Shown one piece after another: positions 26,763 to 35,056 of a DNA stretch of 64,000 bases. Numbering within the stretch: the first letter of the stretch is position 1; each line of letters opens with the position of its first letter. Position numbers and translations under genes: made by a program. This DNA is from Fodinibacter sp038258215 (GTDB lineage Bacteria; Actinomycetota; Actinomycetes; Actinomycetales; Dermatophilaceae): positions 1-64,000 of the forward strand of contig JBBSQC010000013.1 of the NCBI GenBank assembly GCA_038258215.1, read 5' to 3'. The notes below the pieces were generated by a model that was not told where the DNA came from, ran no database searches, and saw only the letters and a program-made list of their open reading frames with translations.

Positions 26763-27446
26763 ATGGTGTTCCCCCCGCTCGAGCCACCGGCGACGCACTG
26801 GTCACTCGACGCAGCCCGTGCCGAGCCCGGTGACGACCTGGTCGCAGCCGGCGCCGACCTCGAGCCGGGCACCCTGCTGGCGGCCTACCGGGTGGGGCTC
26901 TTCCCGATGGGCCTGGGTCGGCACGGCAGCGGCGCCACGGGGTGGTGGTCGCCGGACCCGCGCGGCGTGATCCCCCACGGGGCCCTGACCGTGCGGCGGT
27001 CGTTGCGCAAGGTGCTCCCACACTTCGAGGTGCGGGTCGACACGGCCTTCGACGAGGTGGTCCACCGCTGTGCCGACCCGTCGCGCTCGGGTCGCTGGAT
27101 CACGCCCGACATGGCCGCGGCATACGGACTCCTCCACGAGCTGGGCTGGGCCCACAGCATCGAGGCCTGGCGCGACGACCAGCTGGTGGGTGGGCTGTAC
27201 GGCGTGGCCATCGGCGGACTGTTCGCGGGGGAGTCGATGTTCCACGCCGTGCGGGACGCCTCCAAGGTCGCTCTCGTCGGGCTCGTCGAGCGGGTGCACG
27301 CCGACGGCGACCCACGACGGGTCGTCGACGTCCAGTGGGCGACCGACCACCTGCGTGGGCTCGGGGCGCTGGAATGGCCGCGGGAGGTGTACCTCGCCCG
27401 TCTGGCGGCGGCCCTCGACGCGCCTCAGGTGGACCTGTCGGCCTGA
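26763..27446 (+). CDS. aat: Leucyl/phenylalanyl-tRNA--protein transferase
   Basis: A 227-residue enzyme that adds Leu or Phe from aminoacyl-tRNA to N-terminal Arg/Lys, marking proteins for ClpS-ClpAP/ClpCP (N-degron pathway). Family blocks are AYRVGLFPMG, GWWSPDPRGVIP, SGRWITPDMAAAYG, and GGLFAGESMFHAVRDASKVAL. The ATG at 26763 is 14 nt after the adoK stop. Its 3' end overlaps the convergent tusA-like gene by 22 nt. Confidence 0.94.
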   Translation: MVFPPLEPPATHWSLDAARAEPGDDLVAAGADLEPGTLLAAYRVGLFPMGLGRHGSGATGWWSPDPRGVIPHGALTVRRSLRKVLPHFEVRVDTAFDEVVHRCADPSRSGRWITPDMAAAYGLLHELGWAHSIEAWRDDQLVGGLYGVAIGGLFAGESMFHAVRDASKVALVGLVERVHADGDPRRVVDVQWATDHLRGLGALEWPREVYLARLAAALDAPQVDLSA

Positions 27447-27697
27447 GGCCGAGGTGCACCGAGCACCACGCGGTATGCCGTCCAGCCGCCCTCGTCGGAC
27501 GCGCTCACCGCGTGGCCCTTCAGCCGTGCCCAGGCCGGCACGTCGGAGCGGGCGGCCGCGTCGTCGGCGAGCAGCACCACCACCGAGCCCGCCGGGAGGT
27601 CCCGGGTGGCGCGGGCCACCCGGATCACCGGCTGGGGGCAGCGGGTGCCACGGGCGTCCACGAGGGGAGGGGTGGCCTCGTCCGGCCCCTCCGTCAT
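27425..27697 (-). CDS. TusA family sulfur carrier-like protein
   Basis: A 90-residue TusA/SirA-fold protein. The sulfur-carrying cysteine is in VDARGTRCPQPVIRVARATRD, whose CP dipeptide is the hallmark of the family. ATG 27697 is preferred (AGGA 6 nt upstream, TGATG overlap with the upstream stop); GTG 27700 is the alternative. The upstream partner is a cysteine-desulfurase-like protein, so the two probably act as a donor/acceptor pair; related actinobacteria have fused forms. The partner lacks the PLP lysine, so how sulfur would be loaded is unclear. Confidence 0.85.
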   Translation of the reverse strand: MTEGPDEATPPLVDARGTRCPQPVIRVARATRDLPAGSVVVLLADDAAARSDVPAWARLKGHAVSASDEGGWTAYRVVLGAPRPQADRST

Positions 27698-28854
27698 CAC
27701 AGGTCCTGCGTCCCGAGGCGACGCCGCACCGACGCGACGGCGTCAGGGAGCTCGCGGCACAGGCGGTCGACGTCGTCCGCGCGGGTGGGTGAGACGACGG
27801 CGAGGGGCAGGCTCACCCGCACGTTGCCGTGGGTGAGCACGCCCATCGCGGTGAGGACGTGGCTGGGGCGCAGCACGCTCGACGTGCAGGCGGACCCCGA
27901 CGCGACCGAGAGGCCCCGGCGCCCCAGCTCGTCGAGGAGGGCCTCGCCATCGACGTAGAGGACGCTGAAGGTCACCACGTGGGGGAGTCGGTCGACCGGG
28001 TCACCCACGACCTCGACGTCCGGCACCCCAGACGCGGCGTGGCGGATCCGGTCGACCAGGGCCCGCGCGGCGCTCTCCTCCTCGTCCTGTTGGGCGGCGC
28101 CCTGCCGCAACGCCTCCGCTGCCGCGAGCACCAGGGGCACCCAGGGGCTCGCGTGCTCCCTGCCCTGCTCGGCCTCGCGGCGGGGCCCGGGCAGTCCCCA
28201 GCGGGTGCCGGTGCGCACCGCGAGGAGGCCCAGTGGGGGACCGCCGAACGTCGCTGCGTCGGCGACGACGACATCGCCGACGGGGGGCACGGCCTCCCGC
28301 CCGACCGACGCCGTCGCGTCCAGGAGGAGAGGCACCTCGTGCGGACGGGCCAGGGCAGCGACCTCCTCGACGGGTTGGCGCGTCCCGACCTCGGCGTTCG
28401 CGCTCTGGAGCACCGCGGCAGCGACGTCACCGCCGGCGAGCGCCGCGGCATACCGGTCGAGGTCGACGCGCCCGACACCGTCGGTCGGCACCGGGTCCCC
28501 GTCTCCGGCGTGCAGGAGGAGCACCGAGCGCTCCGTCGCCCCCAGCACCACGCGCCGGCCGACCCTGCGGCGCGCGTGGGTCAGCCCACGGAGCCCCAGC
28601 TCCAGGGCGGCCTCGGCGCTCGGGTGCACCGAGAGCTCCTCCGGCCGCACGTCCAGGCCCCCGGCGAGCACCTCCCGGGCGGTGTCGAGCAGGGCACGGG
28701 CCCGGCGGCCGGGCCCGTGCCGGCTGGCCGGGTCGGCACCCGCCGGCACCAGCGCGGCTCGCAGCGTCGACGCCGCCATCGGGTGCAGCGGTGCCCGCGA
28801 CCCGTCGAGCAGCCCGCCGGGGGGCTCTTCAGGGTTCGACACGGTGCTCGCCAC
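27697..28854 (-). CDS. Cysteine desulfurase-like (class V aminotransferase fold) protein lacking the PLP lysine
   Basis: A 385-residue NifS/IscS-fold protein. The cysteine loop SVASGSACTSSVLRPSH is intact, as are LLLDATASVGREAV (the PLP aspartate) and EVGTRQPVEEVAAL. But the lysine block, SxHKxxGPxG in the family, reads DAATFGGPPLG, so His-Lys is replaced by Ala-Thr. The histidine that stacks on PLP (normally HVNNE) also reads SANAE. It may not be a classical desulfurase. GTG 28854 has TACCGT 7 nt upstream. It overlaps the tusA-like gene and is divergent from ctaC. Confidence 0.85.
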   Translation of the reverse strand: MASTVSNPEEPPGGLLDGSRAPLHPMAASTLRAALVPAGADPASRHGPGRRARALLDTAREVLAGGLDVRPEELSVHPSAEAALELGLRGLTHARRRVGRRVVLGATERSVLLLHAGDGDPVPTDGVGRVDLDRYAAALAGGDVAAAVLQSANAEVGTRQPVEEVAALARPHEVPLLLDATASVGREAVPPVGDVVVADAATFGGPPLGLLAVRTGTRWGLPGPRREAEQGREHASPWVPLVLAAAEALRQGAAQQDEEESAARALVDRIRHAASGVPDVEVVGDPVDRLPHVVTFSVLYVDGEALLDELGRRGLSVASGSACTSSVLRPSHVLTAMGVLTHGNVRVSLPLAVVSPTRADDVDRLCRELPDAVASVRRRLGTQDL

Positions 28855-28901
28855 ACCCTCGACGGTAGTGCCCCTGACTGACTCCTCAGGAGGCGGTGCA
28901 G

Positions 28902-28948
28902 TAGTGTTTTACCCGTTCGATGTCCTCCCGCAGACGAAGGGTGCAGCG
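28902..28948 (+). promoter_or_regulatory. Promoter and short leader of ctaC
   Basis: TAGTGT at 28902-28907 is a good -10 hexamer, giving a start near 28914 and a leader of about 35 nt. GAAGGG lies some 8 nt before the GTG start of ctaC. It shares a 94-nt gap with the divergent promoter of the desulfurase-like gene. Confidence 0.5.
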
Positions 28949-29842
28949 GTGCGCAAGCACGACCTCTCCTCGCCCCGTCGGCCCGGGCGCCGCCTCACCG
29001 TGGCCGCCCTCGTCGCCACCCTGTCAGTGGTCGCGCTCAGCGGCTGTGCGAGCGGGGAGCTGCGCGGCAACGCCGGCACCGGCTGGCTGCCTCCAGCGGT
29101 CACCGAGGGGGGCGAGCGCGTCACGTCGTTGTGGATCGGCGCCTGGATCACCCTGATCCTCGTCGGCCTCCTCGTGCTGGGCCTGATCCTCTGGTGCATC
29201 GTGGCCTACCGCCGCAAGAAGGACGACACCGAGCTCCCCGTCCAGCTGCGCTACAACATCCCCATCGAGATCCTCTACACCGTCGTCCCGATCTTCATGG
29301 TCGTGGTGTTCTTCTACTACACGGCCCGCGACGAGTCGGCGCTGATCGACACCTCCAAGCCTGCCGACGTCACCGTCAACGTCGTGGGCAAGCAGTGGGC
29401 GTGGGACTTCAACTACCTCGAGGACCAGGTCCACGAGGTCGGCACCCAGGCCATCCTCACGGGCGAGCCCGGCGCCGAGGAGACGATCCCGACGATGTAC
29501 CTCCCCGTCAACGAGCGCATCGAGTTCGTGCTCACCACCCGTGACGTGAACCACTCGTTCTGGGTGCCCGCCTTCCTCCAGAAGATGGACACCATCGCCG
29601 GTCGGGTCAACCGCTTCCAGGTCGTCCCGACCCAGGAGGGCACCTTCAGGGGCAAGTGCGCCGAGCTCTGCGGCGCCTACCACTCCCAGATGCTCTTCAA
29701 CGTCAAGGTCGTCTCGCGCCCGGAGTTCGACCAGCACGTCGCCGACCTGCGGGCGTCCGGCCAGACCGGCCTGCTCGACAACTCGTTGAACCGCTCTCAG
29801 CTCATGGACGGCCAGACCGTCGACATCGACGGAGGGAACTGA
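28949..29842 (+). CDS. ctaC: Cytochrome c oxidase subunit II
   Basis: A 297-residue subunit that carries the CuA centre and hands electrons from cytochrome cc to subunit I. A lipoprotein-type signal ends in LSGCASGE (lipid-modified Cys about residue 33). Two TM helices follow (about 60-82 and 103-125). The CuA ligands are His in DVNHSFWVP and CAELCGAYHSQM. GTG 28949 is chosen because it places the signal peptide correctly and has GAAGGG upstream. The ctaC-ctaD-ctaF operon starts here. Confidence 0.95.
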   Translation: MRKHDLSSPRRPGRRLTVAALVATLSVVALSGCASGELRGNAGTGWLPPAVTEGGERVTSLWIGAWITLILVGLLVLGLILWCIVAYRRKKDDTELPVQLRYNIPIEILYTVVPIFMVVVFFYYTARDESALIDTSKPADVTVNVVGKQWAWDFNYLEDQVHEVGTQAILTGEPGAEETIPTMYLPVNERIEFVLTTRDVNHSFWVPAFLQKMDTIAGRVNRFQVVPTQEGTFRGKCAELCGAYHSQMLFNVKVVSRPEFDQHVADLRASGQTGLLDNSLNRSQLMDGQTVDIDGGN

Positions 29843-29844
29843 CG

Positions 29845-31611
29845 ATGAGTGCAGCCACCGACACGACCACGATGCTGCGGACGGCATCCGCGCCGGCTCG
29901 CACGAAGCGGCTGGCCCCCGGTGCCACGGTGGTGAAATGGGTGACGACGACCGACCACAAGATCATCGGCAACCTGTACTTCATCACCTCGTTCATCTGG
30001 TTCCTGCTCGGTGGCGTGATGGCGTTGATCATCCGCGCCGAGCTCCTCGAGCCGGGTCTGCAGGTGGTGGACAACCCCGAACAGTACAACCAGCTCTTCA
30101 CGATGCACGGCACGATCATGTTGTTGCTGTTCGCGACGCCGTTGTTCGCCGGGTTCGCCAACGCGTTGATGCCGTTGCAGATCGGCGCTCCGGATGTGGC
30201 GTTCCCGCGGTTGAACATGTTCGCGTACTGGTTGTACGTCTTCGGTGGCGCGATCGCGGGTGCCGGCTTCCTCACCCCGGGTGGTGCGGCGGCGTTCGGG
30301 TGGTTCGCCTACGCTCCGCTCTCGGACAGCGCCTACAGCCCGGGCCTGGGTGGGGACCTGTGGGTGTTCGGCCTCGCGCTGGCCGGATTCGGCACGATCT
30401 TGGGCGCTGTCAACTTCATCACCACGATCCTGACGATGCGCGCGCCGGGGATGACGATGTTCCGGATGCCGATCTTCACCTGGACGGTGCTGGTCACCTC
30501 GATCCTGGTGTTGTTGATCTTCCCGGCGCTGGCCGCGGCGCTGTTCGCCCTCGGCGCGGACCGCCGCTTCGGGGCGCACGTGTTCGACCCGGCCAGTGGT
30601 GGGGCGATGCTCTGGCAGCACATCTTCTGGTTCTTCGGCCACCCCGAGGTCTACGTCATCGCGCTGCCGTTCTTCGGGATCATCTCCGAGGTGCTGCCGG
30701 TGTTCTCCCGCAAGCCGATCTTCGGGTACAAGACCCTCGTCTACGCGACGATCGCCATCGCGGCGCTGTCGGTGAGCGTGTGGGCCCACCACATGTACGC
30801 CACCGGTCAGGTGCTGCTGCCGTTCTTCGCGATCATGACGATGCTGATTGCAGTGCCCACGGGGGTGAAGTTCTTCAACTGGATCGGCACGATGTGGGGC
30901 GGCAAGCTGGTCTTCGCGACCCCGATGTTGTGGGCGCTCGGCTTCCTGGTGACGTTCCTGTTCGGCGGCCTGACCGGGGTCATCCTGGCCAGCCCGGCCC
31001 TGGACTTCCAGCTCTCCGACAGCTACTTCGTCGTCGCCCACTTCCACTACGTCGTGTTCGGCACCGTGGTGTTCGCGATGTTCGCCGGGTTCTACTTCTG
31101 GTGGCCCAAGCTCACCGGCCGGATGCTCGACGAACGCCTGGGCAAGATCCACTTCTGGATGCTGTTCATCGGCTTCCACACCACCTTCTTCGTCCAGCAC
31201 CTCCTGGGCATCCAGGGCATGCCCCGCCGCTACGCCGACTACCTCCCCGAGGACGGTTTCACCCTCGGCAACCAGATCTCCAGCGCCGGCGCCTTCCTGC
31301 TCGGCCTGTCCATGCTGCCGTTCTTCTACAACGTGTGGCACACCTGGCGCCACGCCCCGCTGGTGGAGACCGACGACCCCTGGGGCTACGGCGCCTCGCT
31401 GGAGTGGGCCACCTCCTGCCCACCCCCACGACACAACTTCGACAGCATCCCGCGCATCCGTAGCGAACGGCCCGCCTTCGACCTGCACCACCCCGAGGTG
31501 GCCCCGGCGGGTCTGAGCGACTCTCGCCACGCAGGGGGCAACGGGCTGGTGTCGGCGCTCGGGCCGGCGGACCTGCACGACAACGCATTCGCCGACGACG
31601 AGAGGGTCTGA
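29845..31611 (+). CDS. ctaD: Cytochrome c oxidase subunit I
   Basis: A 588-residue heme-copper oxidase core with about 12 TM helices. Heme a and CuB ligands are visible in FTMHGTIMLLLF, FFGHPEVYVIALP (His-Tyr crosslink region), VWAHHMYATG and VVAHFHYVVFG. The N-terminus KWVTTTDHKIIGNLYF is typical of aa3 oxidases. The ATG at 29845 is 2 nt after the ctaC stop. It works in the bc1-aa3 supercomplex with the qcr products encoded on the other strand. Confidence 0.97.
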   Translation: MSAATDTTTMLRTASAPARTKRLAPGATVVKWVTTTDHKIIGNLYFITSFIWFLLGGVMALIIRAELLEPGLQVVDNPEQYNQLFTMHGTIMLLLFATPLFAGFANALMPLQIGAPDVAFPRLNMFAYWLYVFGGAIAGAGFLTPGGAAAFGWFAYAPLSDSAYSPGLGGDLWVFGLALAGFGTILGAVNFITTILTMRAPGMTMFRMPIFTWTVLVTSILVLLIFPALAAALFALGADRRFGAHVFDPASGGAMLWQHIFWFFGHPEVYVIALPFFGIISEVLPVFSRKPIFGYKTLVYATIAIAALSVSVWAHHMYATGQVLLPFFAIMTMLIAVPTGVKFFNWIGTMWGGKLVFATPMLWALGFLVTFLFGGLTGVILASPALDFQLSDSYFVVAHFHYVVFGTVVFAMFAGFYFWWPKLTGRMLDERLGKIHFWMLFIGFHTTFFVQHLLGIQGMPRRYADYLPEDGFTLGNQISSAGAFLLGLSMLPFFYNVWHTWRHAPLVETDDPWGYGASLEWATSCPPPRHNFDSIPRIRSERPAFDLHHPEVAPAGLSDSRHAGGNGLVSALGPADLHDNAFADDERV

Positions 31612-31614
31612 CCC

Positions 31615-32028
31615 ATGCGGGCGATGGAACGGATCGGTGCGCTGATCGGGGTGTTCGCCTTCCTCATGGCGACCATCTATGGGTTCTGGACCCGCTCGAC
31701 CGCGATCGGCATCGAGTGGGTGGGCGTCATCGGCCTGATCCTCGGCGGCCTCCTGGGGTTCATGATCGCGTGGTACCTCTGGATGACGCGGACCCGGCTC
31801 GAGGCTGACCCGTCGGACGACCCACTGGGTGACGTCGACGAGATCCAGGGCGAGTTCGGCTTCTTCAGCCCGCACAGCTGGTGGCCGCTCTTCCTCGGCG
31901 CGTCGGCAGCCATCTGCTTCCTCGGGCTGGCCGTGGGCTGGTGGCTCTTCATCATCGGCGCGTTCTTCGCCATCCCCGCGCTGGTCGGCTGGACGTTCGA
32001 GTACTGGCGGGGCCAGACCGCCCTCTGA
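31615..32028 (+). CDS. ctaF: Cytochrome c oxidase subunit IV, actinobacterial type
   Basis: A 137-residue membrane subunit found only in actinobacterial aa3 oxidases. Four TM helices are evident (about 5-24, 34-54, 87-104 and 106-124), with an acidic loop LEADPSDDPLGDVDEIQGEFGF cut by the family's FFSPHSWWPL motif. It starts 3 nt after the ctaD stop and is the last gene of the operon. Confidence 0.95.
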   Translation: MRAMERIGALIGVFAFLMATIYGFWTRSTAIGIEWVGVIGLILGGLLGFMIAWYLWMTRTRLEADPSDDPLGDVDEIQGEFGFFSPHSWWPLFLGASAAICFLGLAVGWWLFIIGAFFAIPALVGWTFEYWRGQTAL

Positions 32029-32047
32029 CCGATCCGGGTCGTCGGGC

Positions 32048-32401
32048 TCAGCCCCACCCCAGCTGGTGCAGCGCGTCGTCGTCGATGCCGAAGTGGTGAG
32101 CGATCTCGTGCACGACGGTCACCGTCATCTCCTCGGTCAGCTCCTCGTCGTCCCCGCACATCCGGGTGAGCGGGCCGCGGAAGAGTGTGATGGCATCGGG
32201 AAGGGAGCCGGCGGCCCAGAAGTCGCCCCGTTCGGTGAGGGGCACGCCCTCGTAGACGCCCAACAGGTCGGGATCGTCTGAGGGTGGCTCGTCCTCCACG
32301 AGGAACACGACGTTGTCGAGCATCGCCATGAGCTCGCTGGGCACGTCGTCGAGCGCCTGCTCCACGATCGCGTCGAAGGTGTCATCTCTGATCGGCTGCA
32401 C
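32048..32401 (-). CDS. Zincin-like metallopeptidase family protein
   Basis: A 117-residue protein of the short zincin-like metallopeptidase family (DUF1025 type). The zinc motif is VVHEIAHHFGIDDDAL (HExxH), with the conserved ITLFRGPLTRMC before it. Activity has not been shown for most members. The GTG at 32401 (VQPIRDDTF) is the best-fitting start. It ends 19 nt from the convergent ctaF gene and lies 16 nt downstream of the MBL-fold gene on the same strand. Confidence 0.87.
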   Translation of the reverse strand: MQPIRDDTFDAIVEQALDDVPSELMAMLDNVVFLVEDEPPSDDPDLLGVYEGVPLTERGDFWAAGSLPDAITLFRGPLTRMCGDDEELTEEMTVTVVHEIAHHFGIDDDALHQLGWG

Positions 32402-32417
32402 GGTCCCAGCCTGCCCT

Positions 32418-33221
32418 TCAGCCCCGGTGCCGGGTGAAGCACCAGGCCCGCTGCGCCTCGTGCTCGGGGATGAGCCACTCCGGGCCGTAGGTGGCGGAAG
32501 GATCCAACCGCGTGTCGCGCACCGGTGCCGCCCCCGCGAGGGCGGCCAGGTAGGCGTGGTCGGCATCGAAGCGATCGGCAACAGCGGTGCCGGTCGCGAC
32601 GCCCCCGTGGCCCGGGACCAGCACGGAGGTCCCACCGGCGGTTGCCGCCTCGATGCGGGCCAAACCCTCGGTGTAGTCGGCGAGCGGCTCGGGCGAGCCG
32701 GACTTCAGGTCCAGCAGCGGCACCTCGACGTCCGAGAGCATGTCTCCGGCCAGGAGCACGCCCTCCTCGGGCAGGAAAAGGGCCACGTGGCCGGGCGCGT
32801 GACCATCGTGGTGGACCAGCTCGACGGTGGGCCCATCCCAAAGAAGCGCGTCGAGTTCAACCGCCAGGGGCTCCACCAGCCCGAGCAGGGTCAGGTCGTT
32901 GCCGACGGTGAGGCGGCCGGCCTTCTCCCGGGCATCAGCCAGGTTCTCGTCACCGTGGCGTGCTGCCCTGGGCGAGGTCAGACGTTGAGCCGGGCCAAGG
33001 CTCGGCGACCAGAGTAGGTGGTCCCAGTGCGGATGAGTGGAGAAGGCGAGCACCGGCGGCGCTCCGAGCTCGTGGAGCTCGACGGCCAGGGCGTCCAGCT
33101 CGTCCCGGTGGACACCGGGGTCGACGAGCAACGACCCGGCGGCGCCCACGACCACCACCGAGTTGGTGAGGCAGAACCGGCTGGTGCGCACCCAACAGTG
33201 GTCGGTGATCCGGTCCAACAT
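32418..33221 (-). CDS. MBL-fold metallo-hydrolase
   Basis: A 267-residue metallo-beta-lactamase-fold hydrolase. Metal motifs are FSTHPHWDHLLW (HxHxDH), DGHAPGHVALFLP, LLAGDMLSD and VPGHGG. The substrate is not predictable. The ATG at 33221 has AAGGGAG 4-5 nt upstream. It sits between the qcr operon (80 nt upstream, same strand) and the metallopeptidase gene and may be read from its own promoter. Confidence 0.9.
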   Translation of the reverse strand: MLDRITDHCWVRTSRFCLTNSVVVVGAAGSLLVDPGVHRDELDALAVELHELGAPPVLAFSTHPHWDHLLWSPSLGPAQRLTSPRAARHGDENLADAREKAGRLTVGNDLTLLGLVEPLAVELDALLWDGPTVELVHHDGHAPGHVALFLPEEGVLLAGDMLSDVEVPLLDLKSGSPEPLADYTEGLARIEAATAGGTSVLVPGHGGVATGTAVADRFDADHAYLAALAGAAPVRDTRLDPSATYGPEWLIPEHEAQRAWCFTRHRG

Positions 33222-33301
33222 CCTGACTCCCTTCGACGACGGATGCCGTGCGCGGAAGCGGAACACGGCATCCGGTCGGGTCCGGTCGAGCCACCCGTGC
33301 G

Positions 33302-35056
33302 TCAGTGGCGACCCGCGGGGGTCTGGGACTCCTCGGCGGCCTCGATGGCTGCAGCCCCACCTGAGGCGGACGGCTCGATGGCCTCCATCTCCTGGCCGTC
33401 GTGATGGGCCGCCGCCAGCTCAGCCGGCGTGACGGGGTTGACCGCGTCGGCGAAGTAGAAGTGCGACAGCTTGGCGCGCATCCGGTCCTTGCGGGCCGCC
33501 GGGCGGGCCACACCGTGCTCATCCACCGCGGCCGGCAGCTGGAGCGGCGCGACGGCCTCGTGCTGCACGAGGACCCACTGCGCCTCGGGGGGCATGGCTT
33601 CGTGCCTCTCGAAGTACCGGCCGTCGGGGGTGCGGATGATCGTGCCGCTCTCGACTCCGTGCAGGACCGTCTCGCGGTCGCGGCGCTGGAGGGAGAGGCA
33701 CACGCGCTTGGTCACCCAGAACATGATGGGCGGCAGGACGAAGAACCCGATCCGGAAGAACCACGTCAGGTCGTTGATCGACATGTGCAGCTTGATCGCC
33801 ATGATGTCGTTGCCCGAGGCGAAGAGCAGCACCGTGTAGGCGGTGATCCCGGCCATGCCGATACCGGTGCGAACGGGGGAGTTGCGCGGACGCTGGAGCA
33901 GGTGGTGCTCCCGCTCGTCGCCGGTGACCCACTTCTCGAGGAACGGGTAGATGCCCAGGACGACGTAGACCAGCGGGAGCAGGATCAGGGCTCCGGGGAA
34001 GATGTTCGCCGACAGCGTGTAGCCGAAGGCACTGACCTCCAACCACCCCGGGAGCAGACGGAGCGCACCGTCGGCGAAGCCCATGTACCAGTCCGGCTGG
34101 GCTCCGGCGGTCACGGCCGACGGGTCGTAGGGACCGTAGGCCCAGATCGGGTTGATGCCCACGACCGCGGAGATGAGCGCCAGCACACCGAAGACGATGA
34201 AGAAGAAGCCACCGGCCTTGGCGGCGTAGACCGGCATCACCGGGTAGCCGACGACGTTGTCGTTGGTTCGACCGGGGCCGGGGAACTGGGTGTGCTTCTG
34301 GATCGCGACGAGGGCGATGTGCGCCGAGAACAGACCCACGAGCAGCGCTGGGATGATGAGGATGTGCACCGAGTACAGGCGCGGGATGATCATCTCACCG
34401 GGGAACGGCCCGTCGAAGATCGCGTACACGAGGTAGGAGCCGATGACCGGGGCGGACTGCACGAACCCCTGCATGGCGCGGATGCCGGTGCCCGAGAGCA
34501 GGTCGTCCGGGAGGGAGTAGCCGGCGAAGCCCTCCACGATGGCCAGCAGGGCCAGGACCGACCCGATGACCCAGTTGATCTCGCGGGGCTTGCGGAAGGC
34601 GCCGGTGAAGAAGACCCGGAACATGTGCACCACGAGGGCCACGACGAACATCAGCGCGGCCCAGTGGTGGATCTGGCGGATGATGAGCCCGCCCTTGATG
34701 TCGAAGGAGATGTTGACCGTCGACTGGTAGGCCTCGGACATCTCGATCCCGCGCAGTGGGACGTATGAGCCGCTGTAGGTGACCTGGCCCATGCTCGGGA
34801 CGTACCAGAACGTGAGGAAGGCACCCGTGAGCAGGCAGACGATCATCGAGTACATCGCGATCTCGCCGAGCATGAAGGACCAGTGGTCCGGGAAGACCTT
34901 CTTCAGCAGGTAGCCGACGCCCTTGCCGGCGCCGGTGCGGTCATCAACCCAGCCGCCGAGGCCACCGATCTTGCGCGCCGTGGGGGAGGCTGCGGGCTTC
35001 GATGCGGTGTCGCCCTCGCGCAGGGCGTCCGCAGGCCGCTCGTAGGACGTACTCAT
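33302..35056 (-). CDS. qcrB: Cytochrome bc1 complex cytochrome b subunit
   Basis: A 584-residue diheme cytochrome b, the quinol-oxidising core of complex III. Heme ligands are in RQIHHWAALMFVVALVVHMF and YSVHILIIPALLVGLFSAHIAL, and the Qo motif PDWY is present as AQPDWYMGFADG. About nine TM helices are followed by a cytoplasmic C-terminal extension of roughly 150 residues, usual in actinobacteria. The ATG overlaps the qcrA stop (TGATG at 35058-35054). Confidence 0.96.
   Translation of the reverse strand: MSTSYERPADALREGDTASKPAASPTARKIGGLGGWVDDRTGAGKGVGYLLKKVFPDHWSFMLGEIAMYSMIVCLLTGAFLTFWYVPSMGQVTYSGSYVPLRGIEMSEAYQSTVNISFDIKGGLIIRQIHHWAALMFVVALVVHMFRVFFTGAFRKPREINWVIGSVLALLAIVEGFAGYSLPDDLLSGTGIRAMQGFVQSAPVIGSYLVYAIFDGPFPGEMIIPRLYSVHILIIPALLVGLFSAHIALVAIQKHTQFPGPGRTNDNVVGYPVMPVYAAKAGGFFFIVFGVLALISAVVGINPIWAYGPYDPSAVTAGAQPDWYMGFADGALRLLPGWLEVSAFGYTLSANIFPGALILLPLVYVVLGIYPFLEKWVTGDEREHHLLQRPRNSPVRTGIGMAGITAYTVLLFASGNDIMAIKLHMSINDLTWFFRIGFFVLPPIMFWVTKRVCLSLQRRDRETVLHGVESGTIIRTPDGRYFERHEAMPPEAQWVLVQHEAVAPLQLPAAVDEHGVARPAARKDRMRAKLSHFYFADAVNPVTPAELAAAHHDGQEMEAIEPSASGGAAAIEAAEESQTPAGRH

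Noticed and set aside
29797..31875. A 692-codon antisense frame over ctaD
   Set aside because: It is the mirror of conserved cytochrome oxidase coding sequence and rich in Glu/Arg/His repeats without motif support.
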